Program-made: the position numbers and the translations under genes
In this document: piece by piece, positions 35,065 through 43,453 of the stretch
How positions within the stretch are numbered: position 1 is the stretch's first letter
How the letters are laid out: the number at the start of each line of letters is the position of its first letter
Assembly (NCBI RefSeq): GCF_004340965.1
Contig: NZ_SLYA01000001.1
Coordinates: 124,001-188,000, forward strand
DNA length: 64,000 nt
Origin: Sphingomonas sp. PP-CE-1A-559
GTDB taxonomy: Bacteria > Pseudomonadota > Alphaproteobacteria > Sphingomonadales > Sphingomonadaceae
Direction of reading: 5' to 3'
Notes under the pieces: generated by a model
Database searches by the model: none
Seen by the model: only the letters and a program-made list of their open reading frames with translations
Told to the model about the DNA's origin: nothing

Positions 35065-35340
35065 GTCGAGCGTGTGCCGGTCGAGCGTAGGCCGGATATG
35101 CCGGAGTCGGTCAAAAGCCGGGCGGTCGAGCATGGGTCGGTTGAGTGCGGGCCGGTCGAGCATGGGCCAGTCGAGCGCGGGCCGGTCAAGAGCATCGTGC
35201 GCCGGCCTCACCTCGACGAACGCAGCACGAACGTCACCAGCGCGAGCCGTCTGGTCGAGCACGGGCGAATCAAACACGCGGCGGTTGAGCGTGGGCCGGT
35301 CATGCCGGCATCGGTTGGAAGCAGGCTGGCAGTCGAGCGC
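35065..35340. repeat. degenerate 15-bp minisatellite
   Basis: The unit is GTCGAGCATGGGCCG with variants. Units start in strict 15-bp register at 35065, 35080, 35095, 35110, 35125, 35140, 35155, 35170 and 35185; a second tract keeps the same spacing at 35254, 35284, 35299 and 35314. Since 15 is a multiple of 3, frames on both strands stay open and encode five-residue repeats (VEHGP/VERGP on plus, LDRPA/LDRPM on minus). I see no start signal, family or codon bias, so I call it non-coding. Confidence 0.8.
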
Positions 35341-35484
35341 GGACCGCTCGGGGCCCAGCCAATCACGCGCGGGGGTGGCCAAATTCCACCAGCCGAGCGC
35401 ACCTGAATCGAGCGCTCGCCGGGCGAAAGCCGGATCGTCGGCGGCGCTCGTGAACTATCCCCGCGCTGGGGGATTGTTTCGGGC

Positions 35485-36753
35485 ATGACAGTTTCAATCC
35501 GCACGCGCCCGGCGAGCGAAGCAACGCCGCCCGCCCTCGTCCGCATGCGGATCGTCGCGACCGGCCTGCTCGTGTTCATGGCCGCGACCTTCTTCGTCAG
35601 CCGCGCGCTCGTCCCCGTCCACCCCGCCTTCGCGTTCGTCCGTGCGTTCGCCGAGGCGGCGATGGTCGGCGGCCTCGCGGACTGGTTCGCGGTGACCGCG
35701 CTGTTCCGCCATCCGCTCGGCCTGCCGATCCCGCACACAGCGATCGTGCCGCGCAACAAGGACCGTATCGGCGACACGCTCGCGCAGTTCCTCCGCGCGA
35801 ACTTCCTGATCCCCGTCGTCATCGCCCGGCGTACTCGCCGGCTCGACGTGGCGGGTGCGATCGCCCGCTGGCTGACCGATCCGCCCGAGGGGGCAGGGGG
35901 GCGCTTTCGCCAGGGCGCGTCGAAGCTGGTCGCGCAGGTGCTGGAGGGTCTCGATCCGGCGCGGCTCGGCGGGATGGTCAAGGCCGGGATCGGCGCCCGC
36001 CTGCGCGCGACGGAGGTGTCGCCGATCCTCGGCCAGTTGCTGAAGGCCGCGATCGCCGAGCGCCGCCACGCGCCGCTGCTCGAAAGCGCGATCCGCTGGG
36101 CGGCGAAGACGCTGGCGGCGAACGACCACCTCGTCCGCGCGATGGTCCACGACAAGGCCGGCTCGATCCTGCGCTGGACCGGACTCGACACGACCGTCGC
36201 GGACAAGCTCATCAGCGGCTTCGACAAGCTGCTCGCGGAGATGGCGGAGGACCCCGAGCATCCGCTGCGCCTGAAGGCGGAGGAGGGGCTCGATCGGCTC
36301 GCCTGGGACCTGCAATATGACCGCCGGATGCGCGAGCGCGTCGAGACGATGAAGAACGACCTGCTCGACAACCCGGCGATGCAGCGCTGGCTCGACGGCC
36401 TGTGGGAGCAGGCGCGCGGCGCGCTGCTGGCGATCGCGCGCGATCCCGAGCGGGCGATGGCCGGCAAGCTCGGCGACATCCTCCGCCAGCTCGGCGAGAC
36501 GTTGCAGCACGACCCACGCATGTCGCGGACGATCAACCGGTTCGTGCGGCGTGCGGCGGTCGGCGCGGCGGCGGACTATGGCGACGGCATCGTCAAGCTG
36601 GTCTCGGAAACGGTCCGCAGCTGGGACGCCGACACGATCACCCGCCGCCTGGAAAACGCCGTCGGCCGCGACCTGCAATACATCCGCGTGAACGGGACGA
36701 TCGTCGGCGGCCTGGTTGGGCTGGTGATCCACAGCGTCGATGTGCTGTTGTGA
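35485..36753 (+). CDS. DUF445 family membrane protein (YjiN-like)
   Basis: 422 aa. N-terminal membrane helix (IVATGLLVFMAATFFVSRAL), the family signature AFAEAAMVGGLADWFAVTAL with RHPLGLPIPHTAIVPRNKDRI, a long helical middle part, and a C-terminal hydrophobic end (GTIVGGLVGLVIHSVDVLL). Function of the family is unknown. Confidence 0.9.
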   Translation: MTVSIRTRPASEATPPALVRMRIVATGLLVFMAATFFVSRALVPVHPAFAFVRAFAEAAMVGGLADWFAVTALFRHPLGLPIPHTAIVPRNKDRIGDTLAQFLRANFLIPVVIARRTRRLDVAGAIARWLTDPPEGAGGRFRQGASKLVAQVLEGLDPARLGGMVKAGIGARLRATEVSPILGQLLKAAIAERRHAPLLESAIRWAAKTLAANDHLVRAMVHDKAGSILRWTGLDTTVADKLISGFDKLLAEMAEDPEHPLRLKAEEGLDRLAWDLQYDRRMRERVETMKNDLLDNPAMQRWLDGLWEQARGALLAIARDPERAMAGKLGDILRQLGETLQHDPRMSRTINRFVRRAAVGAAADYGDGIVKLVSETVRSWDADTITRRLENAVGRDLQYIRVNGTIVGGLVGLVIHSVDVLL

Positions 36754-37010
36754 TGGGTAGAGCATAGGATCTTTTAGATCGCACGCGGAACGGCAGTTTT
36801 ACAGGTATCGTCCGGTCGTTTGTGGCTGTGTGGGTTGAGCAAGACCTGGAGGGGTTGGGTTCGAAAACAGATCGAGATGCGATGGCGCTTGCCGACATCG
36901 AATGTCTGGGTTGGGAAGGGAAGGCCGACAGGCCGCCTTTGATAGGCGACGGCCCGTAAGAAGCCGTTCGTTCAGTGGTAGCGCCAGGTATCGTCCGCTA
37001 TCATCTGGCC
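36754..37010. other. intergenic region with a 13-bp direct repeat, left edge of accessory patch
   Basis: CAGGTATCGTCCG occurs at 36802-36814 and again at 36985-36997, 183 bp apart, the second copy just before the start of the MauJ/HEPN-like gene. No gene, transposase remnant or tRNA is seen. Base composition becomes less GC-rich from here to about 39,000. Confidence 0.5.
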
Positions 37011-38360
37011 ATGAGTGAATCGGCAGACACGACCGCGCGGCCACCGTGGCAACTCGAGCTGCCCGATCGCGCGTCGATCATGGTCGGTGAGCTGGCGAAA
37101 CGGGGACACTGGATCGTCGCCACGTTGGCGACCGGCATACCATGGCCGGTAAAGACGCACAAAGTCGTATATCTGGGGCAGGATTTTTGGATCATTCCCC
37201 CGACGCAGAATACAAGTCCTGCAGTCGCTATGCGTATGGAGCGCGATGCGACCAGCGATCATCGAACGAAGATGATGCGGTTTCTGAGTGCGCTGTCCTG
37301 GGCGCAGGGATACGGGGTCAGGGTCAGCGGTTTCGGCGGCGGGAGTATGCCGTTCCTGTCCTCGGGTAGAGGAACGGGCGGTCACACGCTCACAGCCGAC
37401 TTTGTTGTGCGCGACCTGCCGGAACCGGATGCGTCTGGTCAGCTCGCACTCGCTCTCATGCGAGAGGCCCGCGGACTTGACCATTCGGCTTATTCGTTTC
37501 TGACCTTCTACCGCGTGCTGGAAGCGGCATTGCCCCAGGGTCAGGCGCGAGGCGCCTGGATCACTGATGCGCTCGATAAACTAGAGGGGCAAGCCAAAGA
37601 GGCGCTGTCCAAGGTCAGGGCGCGCGGCATTAATGATGTCGGCGTACATATCCAGCGCGCCCGGCGGCAGGCGATTGCGCATGCCGCCAAGCAGCCGATT
37701 ATGGATCCTGACGACTACAGCGTCGTGCACGAACTTTATGAAGAGCGGCCCCTCATCCAGGGACTGGCCGAACGGGCGATTGAGGAAATCTTTGGCATTC
37801 CGACACCGTCGTCGATTTACCGGGCACACCTCTACGAGTTGGCCGGATTTCGCCTCATCATGCCGCCGGACCTCATGACACAAATCATGGAGGGACCATG
37901 GGAAGGTATCAGCGGCACAATCGATGTACCGCTGCTCGATATCGAGTTGCGCCGGAGTGAGCCGTTCTCGGCGCTGCGCGGTATGCTCCCCGTTGCCGTC
38001 GACATCGCGGAAGCAACGTTGAAGCTGCTCTATCGTTCACCTGACAACCTCATCGACTTCGAGTTTGAGCTGCACTTTGACAATGAACGGCTTGTGTTCG
38101 ACCTCGACTCTGGACTGACAATTCGGGACGACGGGTCCGCGCACTCCGCGCGCAACATCGCCGACCTACGGCGGTTCCAGCTCGATTATTTAGGCAATGG
38201 GGAGCTGCACGTTTATGATACTGACACGAGGGCGCTGCTCTCCCGCGTTGATGCTTTTATACCGGTGAATTGTTGGGGCAATCACGAGTGGTTTGAGTCT
38301 GAGATCGCCAAATGGCTCAAAGCCGCGGAGCATCGTGCCAACCTAACCCCGCAAAATTAA
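37011..38360 (+). CDS. MauJ-like / HEPN-motif accessory protein
   Basis: 449-aa soluble protein. I tentatively relate it to proteins labelled 'methylamine utilization protein MauJ', but there are no mau genes here. Residues 216-225 (RARRQAIAHA) fit the R-x(4-6)-H motif of HEPN ribonucleases, within a helical stretch following YSFLTFYRVLEAAL. The C-terminal 150 residues (IDFEFELHFDNERLVFDLDS) look beta-rich and unrelated to anything I know. ATG 37011 (MSESADT) is preferred over an upstream GTG. Codon use is less GC-rich than neighbours, suggesting acquisition. Confidence 0.65.
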   Translation: MSESADTTARPPWQLELPDRASIMVGELAKRGHWIVATLATGIPWPVKTHKVVYLGQDFWIIPPTQNTSPAVAMRMERDATSDHRTKMMRFLSALSWAQGYGVRVSGFGGGSMPFLSSGRGTGGHTLTADFVVRDLPEPDASGQLALALMREARGLDHSAYSFLTFYRVLEAALPQGQARGAWITDALDKLEGQAKEALSKVRARGINDVGVHIQRARRQAIAHAAKQPIMDPDDYSVVHELYEERPLIQGLAERAIEEIFGIPTPSSIYRAHLYELAGFRLIMPPDLMTQIMEGPWEGISGTIDVPLLDIELRRSEPFSALRGMLPVAVDIAEATLKLLYRSPDNLIDFEFELHFDNERLVFDLDSGLTIRDDGSAHSARNIADLRRFQLDYLGNGELHVYDTDTRALLSRVDAFIPVNCWGNHEWFESEIAKWLKAAEHRANLTPQN

Positions 38361-38493
38361 TTTGCCTTAGATCGACCGTTAAAATCGCACATGAAGCAGC
38401 GGCCGATTTCGGACATCGCTAAAGCTGAAGTTACTGCCGCCATTTTGGGCGTAGGTTGAATAGCTGGGATGGGTGGAAAGCGGTCGTTCACGA

Positions 38494-38567
38494 GATGATC
38501 CATACCGAAGTATGATGTCATCCGCGTTACCGATCCGTATCATGCGCATCACTAGCTGCGGATGACA
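38494..38567 (+). promoter_or_regulatory. crcB leader with two mutually exclusive hairpins
   Basis: Hairpin A: GATGA/TCATC enclosing CATAC-CGAA-GTATG (38494-38522). Hairpin B: a perfect 10-bp pair TGTCATCCGC (38516-38525) and GCGGATGACA (38558-38567), ending 5 nt before the crcB ATG. The TCATC strand is shared, so only one can form. Hairpin B would mask the start region. It does not match the fluoride riboswitch core as I know it. Confidence 0.45.
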
Positions 38568-38572
38568 ACTAC

Positions 38573-38947
38573 ATGGGCTACCTAATTGTGTTCTTCGGGG
38601 CTGGAGTGGGAGGGGTCTTTCGGCAAGCTTTAGGATCGACTGTCACGAAAGCGCTCGGGCCAGATTTTCCGTACGGCACGCTGCTAATCAATGTGACTGG
38701 ATCTGCCATAATGGGTCTCGTAATTGGCGTTTTCGAGGCCCGGAATATTCAAAGTAATGACCTCCGTCTTTTCCCTACTACGGGTATACTGGGAGGTTAC
38801 ACAACATTCTCTACCTTCTCTCTGGACTCGGTGACGCTTCGGGAGCGTGGGCAATACGTCGAGTCACTTGTCTATGTGAGCACGAGTTTGATCCTGTCTC
38901 TCTCGGTGCTTGCATTGACGATGATGCTCGTCCGACGGTGGGCCTGA
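38573..38947 (+). CDS. crcB: CrcB/Fluc fluoride channel
   Basis: Small dual-topology fluoride exporter (124 aa, usual length, four helices). Signature GAGVGGVFRQALGS, YGTLLINVTGSAIMG (conserved Asn) and TTGILGGYTTFSTFSLDS with the Phe-box/Na+ site region. Codon use is markedly less GC-rich than the surrounding genes, in line with horizontal acquisition along with the MauJ/HEPN-like gene. Confidence 0.93.
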   Translation: MGYLIVFFGAGVGGVFRQALGSTVTKALGPDFPYGTLLINVTGSAIMGLVIGVFEARNIQSNDLRLFPTTGILGGYTTFSTFSLDSVTLRERGQYVESLVYVSTSLILSLSVLALTMMLVRRWA

Positions 38948-39048
38948 GTGCGTCAAATCAAAGACTTCAGCACTTCAACGATGCGGTCCTATTTTGAGCG
39001 ATAGTGATTAAATAGGTTTCGGCTGCCGTCACCGATGGCGCAACGGAG

Positions 39049-39753
39049 CTACCGCTCCCAATCCGGCATTGCCCAGCCCTTCGCCTTCGCCAACAACCGC
39101 AATGGACCATGCGCATTCACCGCGAAGGGTTCGTCGGACCATTCGAAGGTTGGGGCATCCGAAACATGGTCGGAATAGAAGCGGACGTGGGCGTGGTCTC
39201 GGGCGATGCCTTCGCGGTCCATCCAGGCCTGGATCATCCGTAGTTTGGCCGGGCCATAGCAATTCTCGCCTTCGATGCCGGCGAGCAGGACGCCGTCGCG
39301 GTCGCGCAGGCTCTCGGTGCCGATCACCGCGTCGAAGCCCAGTCGCCGCGCGATCGCCTCGACGTAGAACCGGTATGACGCGGTCGCCATGACCAGCCGG
39401 TAGCCGGCGGCGCGGTCGGCCTCGATCTGCGCGCGGGCGCTGGTGAAGACGCCGTCGCGCATGACGCGGTCGGCGAAGGCTTCGGCGGCGCGGCGTTCTT
39501 CGGCGGGCGTCATGCGCTTGCCGAGCATCATGCGCTGCATCAGGTATTTGAGCCGGCCGCGGCTGATCAGCTTGCCGACATAGCCGAGCGCGGCGACTCC
39601 GGCGAACGGGACGAGCGCCAGCCGCCACGGTGCGCCGCCTTTCTTCGCGGTGTGCAGCAGGAACGGCGTCCAGGTCGGCGCGTGCGTGATCGTCTTGTCC
39701 ATGTCGTAGATCGCGAGACGGACGGACGGGGAGGCGGAAGGCATTTCGATCAT
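39049..39753 (-). CDS. HAD-IB family phosphatase
   Basis: HAD-superfamily hydrolase of 234 aa, subfamily IB (SerB-like). Motif I is IYDMDKTIT (nucleophile and acid Asp), motif II TASYRF with the preceding VMA, and motif III/IV includes KLRMIQ and YSDHVSDAP. A hydrophobic insert (PWRLALVPFAGVAALGYVGK) may associate with membrane. Substrate unknown; it may act on a lipid phosphate, given the neighbouring lipid transport operon, but that is inference. Confidence 0.85.
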   Translation of the reverse strand: MIEMPSASPSVRLAIYDMDKTITHAPTWTPFLLHTAKKGGAPWRLALVPFAGVAALGYVGKLISRGRLKYLMQRMMLGKRMTPAEERRAAEAFADRVMRDGVFTSARAQIEADRAAGYRLVMATASYRFYVEAIARRLGFDAVIGTESLRDRDGVLLAGIEGENCYGPAKLRMIQAWMDREGIARDHAHVRFYSDHVSDAPTFEWSDEPFAVNAHGPLRLLAKAKGWAMPDWER

Positions 39754-39815
39754 CGTCGTCGCTTACGCCGCATTCATCTTGCCGATCCAGTCACTTTGCC
39801 GCAAAGGTGCCCCCG

Positions 39816-40925
39816 ATGAGCGCGATGGCCGATTTCCAGCAGGACGGTGCCGATACCGGCACGCTTCGCTTTACCGGCGATCTGTCGCTCGCAAAGATCG
39901 GCAATCTGCCCGATCGGCTCGAGGCGATCGACGCGGCTTCGGTGAAGCATGTCGACCTGAGCGGCGTCGACCGGATCGACACGATCGGCGCATGGGTCGT
40001 CCACCGGTTCGCGGCGCGCAACGATGCGACGATCGACGGGCTCGACGAGAACGACCAGGCGCTGTTCGACCAGGTCGTCGCCTCCGACCAGCCGATCGCC
40101 GCGCGGCCCGCCAAGGTCGGTGCGCTGTCCCGCGTGGTCGGCGAGATCGGCGACGCGGTCGTACTGTCGGGCAAGACGATGCTCGGCCTGCTCGGGTTTC
40201 TCGGCGCGACGACGATCGCGTTCGGCAGCGTCATCCGCCACCCGCGCCGCTTCCGGTTCAACGCCGTGGTCCAGCGGTTCGAGGTCGTCGGCGTCGCCGC
40301 GCTCGGCATCGTCGGGTTGATGAGCTTCCTGATCGGCATGGTCATCGCGCAACAGGGCGCGGTCCAGTTGCGGCAGTTCGGCGCGGAGGTCTTCACGATC
40401 AACCTCGTCGGTCGCCTGACGATCCGCGAACTCGGCCTGCTGATGACCGCGATCATGGTCGCCGGCCGCTCGGGCTCGGCGTTTGCGGCGCAGTTGGGCA
40501 CGATGAAGCTCACCGAAGAGATCGACGCGATGCGGACGATCGGCGTGTCGCCGATGGAAGCGCTGGTGCTGCCCCGCGTACTCGCGGCGATCGTGATGAT
40601 GCCGTTGCTCGGTTTCTATGCGTCGATCATCGCGATCATTGGCGGCGGGCTGCTGTGCTGGGTCCAGCTCGGCATTCCGCCGGTGACGTTCATCGCGCGG
40701 ATCCGCGAAGTCGTGCCGATCACCGATCTCTATATTTCGCTGATCAAGGCACCGGTGTTTGGCGCGATCATCGCGATCGCGGGCTGTTTCCAGGGCATGC
40801 AGGTCGAGTCGGACGCCGAGCAGGTCGGCCTGCGCACCACGTCGGCGGTGGTCCAGGGGATCTTCCTGGTGATCGTGCTCGACGCGTTCTTCGCGGTGTT
40901 CTTCACCTGGTTGGGTTGGGACTGA
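39816..40925 (+). CDS. mlaE: MlaE-type ABC permease with fused N-terminal STAS-like domain
   Basis: Lipid-asymmetry ABC transporter permease (369 aa). The C-terminal about 250 residues are MlaE: FEVVGVAALGIVGLMSFLIG, MVAGRSGSAFAAQLGTMKLT and EEIDAMRTIGVSPMEALVLP. The first about 110 residues (TLRFTGDLSLAKIGNLPDRL ... HVDLSGVDRIDTIGAWVV) resemble a STAS domain, i.e. the equivalent of E. coli MlaB fused to the permease. ATG 39816 follows AAAGG; GTG 39807 and ATG 39825 are alternatives. It overlaps the next gene by 1 nt. Confidence 0.92.
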   Translation: MSAMADFQQDGADTGTLRFTGDLSLAKIGNLPDRLEAIDAASVKHVDLSGVDRIDTIGAWVVHRFAARNDATIDGLDENDQALFDQVVASDQPIAARPAKVGALSRVVGEIGDAVVLSGKTMLGLLGFLGATTIAFGSVIRHPRRFRFNAVVQRFEVVGVAALGIVGLMSFLIGMVIAQQGAVQLRQFGAEVFTINLVGRLTIRELGLLMTAIMVAGRSGSAFAAQLGTMKLTEEIDAMRTIGVSPMEALVLPRVLAAIVMMPLLGFYASIIAIIGGGLLCWVQLGIPPVTFIARIREVVPITDLYISLIKAPVFGAIIAIAGCFQGMQVESDAEQVGLRTTSAVVQGIFLVIVLDAFFAVFFTWLGWD

Positions 40926-41833
40926 TGCCCCGCAAGACGGACAACAAGACAGACGATTTCATCATCTCCGTGAAGGGGCTGAAGAACGCGTTCGGCGATT
41001 CGGTGGTGCACGAGGGGCTCGACCTCGACGTGCGGCGCGGCGAGATTCTCGGCGTGGTCGGCGGGTCGGGGACCGGCAAGTCGGTGCTGATGCGCTCGAT
41101 CATCGGCCTGCAGACGCCGGTCGCGGGTGAGATCACGGTGTTCGGCGAGCCCAATATCGGCCGCGAGGAAACCGAGGCGACCGAGATTCGCAAGCGCTGG
41201 GGCGTGCTGTTCCAGGGCGGCGCGCTGTTCTCGACGCTGACGGTGGCCGAGAACGTCGAAGTGCCGTTGCGCGAATTCTATCCGGATTTGTCGCCGGCGC
41301 TGCTCGCGGAGATCGCCTCGTACAAGGTGGTGATGACGGGCCTGCCCGCCGATGCTGCGAACAAGTTTCCCGCCGAACTGTCGGGCGGCATGAAGAAGCG
41401 CGCCGGCTTGGCGCGTGCGCTGGCGCTCGATCCCGAATTGCTGTTCCTCGACGAGCCGACCGCGGGGCTCGATCCGATCGGGGCGGCGGCGTTCGACGGG
41501 CTGACGCAATCGTTGCAGAAGACGCTCGGGCTGACGGTGTTCCTGATCACGCACGATCTCGATACGCTGTATGCGATCTGCGACCGGGTCGCGGTGCTGG
41601 CCGACAAGAAGGTTATCGCGGTCGGCACGATCGACGAACTGATCGCGCTCGATCATCCGTGGATCGAAGAGTATTTCAAGGGGCCACGCGGCCGTGCCGC
41701 GGTCGCGACTCAGGAGGCGCACGAGCGCGCCGACGAGCAAGCAGCCCGACACCCTACCGAAGTCCAGTCCAAGCAGTCCGCGCCGGACGACGCCGACGCG
41801 ACATACGCCGAGAAAGAAGCAAGGACGCGCTGA
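40925..41833 (+). CDS. mlaF: MlaF-type ABC ATPase
   Basis: Cytoplasmic ATPase of the retrograde phospholipid transport system (302 aa). Walker A GGSGTGKSVLM, signature LSGGMKKRAGLARALALD, Walker B ELLFLDEPTAGLDPIG and H-loop LITHDLD are intact. An extra hydrophilic C-terminal tail of about 45 residues follows. Start ATG 40925 shares its A with the preceding stop (TGATG), and its own stop overlaps the next start likewise. Confidence 0.94.
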   Translation: MPRKTDNKTDDFIISVKGLKNAFGDSVVHEGLDLDVRRGEILGVVGGSGTGKSVLMRSIIGLQTPVAGEITVFGEPNIGREETEATEIRKRWGVLFQGGALFSTLTVAENVEVPLREFYPDLSPALLAEIASYKVVMTGLPADAANKFPAELSGGMKKRAGLARALALDPELLFLDEPTAGLDPIGAAAFDGLTQSLQKTLGLTVFLITHDLDTLYAICDRVAVLADKKVIAVGTIDELIALDHPWIEEYFKGPRGRAAVATQEAHERADEQAARHPTEVQSKQSAPDDADATYAEKEARTR

Positions 41834-42798
41834 TGGAAACCCGTTCGAACCACGTCCTAGTCGGCGCCGTCGTGCTGATCCTGCTGGCCCTGCTGGCGCT
41901 GTTCACCGTGTGGATCGCGCGGATCGGCGGCAAGGAAGAGAAGGAATACGACATCTTCTTCCGCCAGTCGGTCGATGGGCTCGCGCGCGGCTCTGCCGTC
42001 GTGTTCTCAGGCGTGCCGTCGGGTCAGGTGAAGACGATCTCGCTGTGGAAGAACGATCCGCAGTTCGTCCGCGTCCGGATCAGCGTCAACGACGAGACGC
42101 CGGTGCTGCAGGGCACGACCGCGTCGATCTCGGGCGTCGGCTTCACGGGCGTCAGCCAGATCTCGCTCGATGGCGCGCGCAAGGGTGCGCCGGCGATCGG
42201 CTGCCCCGACACGAAGACGCCGACCGAATGCCCGTACGGCGTGCCGGTGATCCCGACCAAGCTCGGTGGCCTGGGCGCGATCCTGAACTCGGCACCGCAG
42301 TTGCTCGAGCGTCTGTCGACTCTGACCGAGCGCCTGACCGGCTTGCTGACCGACCGTAACCAGGCGTCGATCGCGGGTATCCTCGAGAACACCAACCGCC
42401 TGACGGATGCACTCGCGGATCGCGGGCCTGAGATCGCCGCGACGCTCGCGCAGACGCGTGTCGCGATCCAGCAGGCCGGCGATGCCGCGCAGCAGTTCGG
42501 TGTGCTCGCCAAGACCACCAACGGCGTGCTGTCCGAGGACGTGAAGCCGGCGATGGCGAACCTGAACAAGGCGATTACGTCTGCACAGCAGAGCGCCGAA
42601 ACGCTCAACGCCGCGATCGGCGATGCACGGCCAGGCTTGCAGGCCTTCTCCAAGACGACGATCCCCGAGGCCAACCGTCTGGTCCGCGACCTCCGCACGA
42701 CCGCCGCGGCGCTGTCGTCGGTCGCCGAGAAGGTCGACCAGCAGGGTGCAAGTTCGCTGATCGGGCAGCAGAAGCTCCCGGATTACAAGGGTAAGTGA
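41833..42798 (+). CDS. mlaD: MlaD-type MCE-domain protein
   Basis: Substrate-binding MCE protein (321 aa) tethered to the inner membrane by an N-terminal helix (HVLVGAVVLILLALLALFTV). The MCE domain spans about 38-125 (DIFFRQSVDGLARGSAVVFS, GFTGVSQISLDG). The remainder is a long helical region (AILENTNRLTDAL-type), longer than the 183-aa E. coli MlaD, as in alphaproteobacterial versions that may form a periplasmic tube. Confidence 0.92.
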   Translation: METRSNHVLVGAVVLILLALLALFTVWIARIGGKEEKEYDIFFRQSVDGLARGSAVVFSGVPSGQVKTISLWKNDPQFVRVRISVNDETPVLQGTTASISGVGFTGVSQISLDGARKGAPAIGCPDTKTPTECPYGVPVIPTKLGGLGAILNSAPQLLERLSTLTERLTGLLTDRNQASIAGILENTNRLTDALADRGPEIAATLAQTRVAIQQAGDAAQQFGVLAKTTNGVLSEDVKPAMANLNKAITSAQQSAETLNAAIGDARPGLQAFSKTTIPEANRLVRDLRTTAAALSSVAEKVDQQGASSLIGQQKLPDYKGK

Positions 42799-42806
42799 GG
42801 CACGCC

Positions 42807-43388
42807 ATGAAGACACCGCTCATCCTGATCGCGATGCTGCCACTCGCCGGGTGCATCAGCTTCGGCGCGAAACCGCCCCCCACGCTGCTGACGCTGACGA
42901 GCGCATCGTCGGTGCCGGTCGGCCAGAACCAGGATTCGGCGACCGCGAAGTCGATCACGATCCAGGTTCCGGTCGTGCCGCAGTCGCTCGCGACCGCGCG
43001 CGTGCCGGTGCAGGCGACGCCGACCTCGATCGCGTACGTGACGGACGCGCAGTGGGCCGAGCCCCCGGCGCGGCTGTTCGCGCGGCTGGTGTCGGATACG
43101 GTTGCGGCGCGCACCGGGCTGGTGGTGCTGTCGACGGCGCAGTCGGTCGGCGATCCTGGTGGGTTGCTCGGTGGCGAGCTGCGGTCGTTCGGCCTAGACG
43201 CGACGACGCGCGAGGCGGTCGTGACGTTCGATGCGTCGCTGACCCGCGTCGGCAAGACGACGGTCGAGAAGCATCGCTTCGAAGCACGCGTACCGGTCTC
43301 GGCGATCGATGCACCCTCGGCCGCGGCCGGGATCAACCAGGCGGCGAACCAGGTGGCGACGCAGGTGGCGGACTGGATCGGTCGGTGA
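42807..43388 (+). CDS. ABC-transport auxiliary lipoprotein (PqiC/ABC_trans_aux type)
   Basis: 193 aa with signal peptide and lipobox (LIAMLPLAGC, lipidated Cys at about residue 14). The domain YVTDAQWAEPPARLFARLVS is typical of PqiC-like auxiliary lipoproteins that dock MCE transporters to the outer membrane. It is the fourth gene of the Mla-type operon, starting 8 bp after mlaD. Confidence 0.88.
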   Translation: MKTPLILIAMLPLAGCISFGAKPPPTLLTLTSASSVPVGQNQDSATAKSITIQVPVVPQSLATARVPVQATPTSIAYVTDAQWAEPPARLFARLVSDTVAARTGLVVLSTAQSVGDPGGLLGGELRSFGLDATTREAVVTFDASLTRVGKTTVEKHRFEARVPVSAIDAPSAAAGINQAANQVATQVADWIGR

Positions 43389-43453
43389 ACGGCCCTTCGT
43401 TTTGAACGCGGCGTCGGCCTGAGCGTTGACGCTCTCTGACGAGGAGAGCGACG

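Noticed and set aside
35065..35340. CRISPR array
   Set aside because: Units are 15 bp and contiguous with no unique spacers, and no cas genes are present.
31708..35382. A 1224-codon open frame on the minus strand opposite the RND permease gene
   Set aside because: It mirrors the permease codon structure, is extremely rich in Arg, Asp and His, has no recognisable domain, and lies antisense to a clear RND gene. It is a GC-rich shadow frame.
34931..35488. Open frames with five-residue repeats across the minisatellite, on both strands
   Set aside because: They follow from a 15-bp period in stop-poor DNA. No convincing start site or family was seen, so the tract is listed as a repeat.
37011..38360. 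A methylamine utilisation locus
   Set aside because: The resemblance to MauJ is tentative, and no methylamine dehydrogenase or other mau gene is nearby.
38361..38572. Fluoride (crcB) riboswitch
   Set aside because: GATG-containing pieces are present, but I could not form the conserved first stem and pseudoknot; only the competing hairpins were reported.
36754..39048. Prophage or integrative element
   Set aside because: No integrase, att-like tRNA duplication or phage structural gene was found; only two genes differ in composition.
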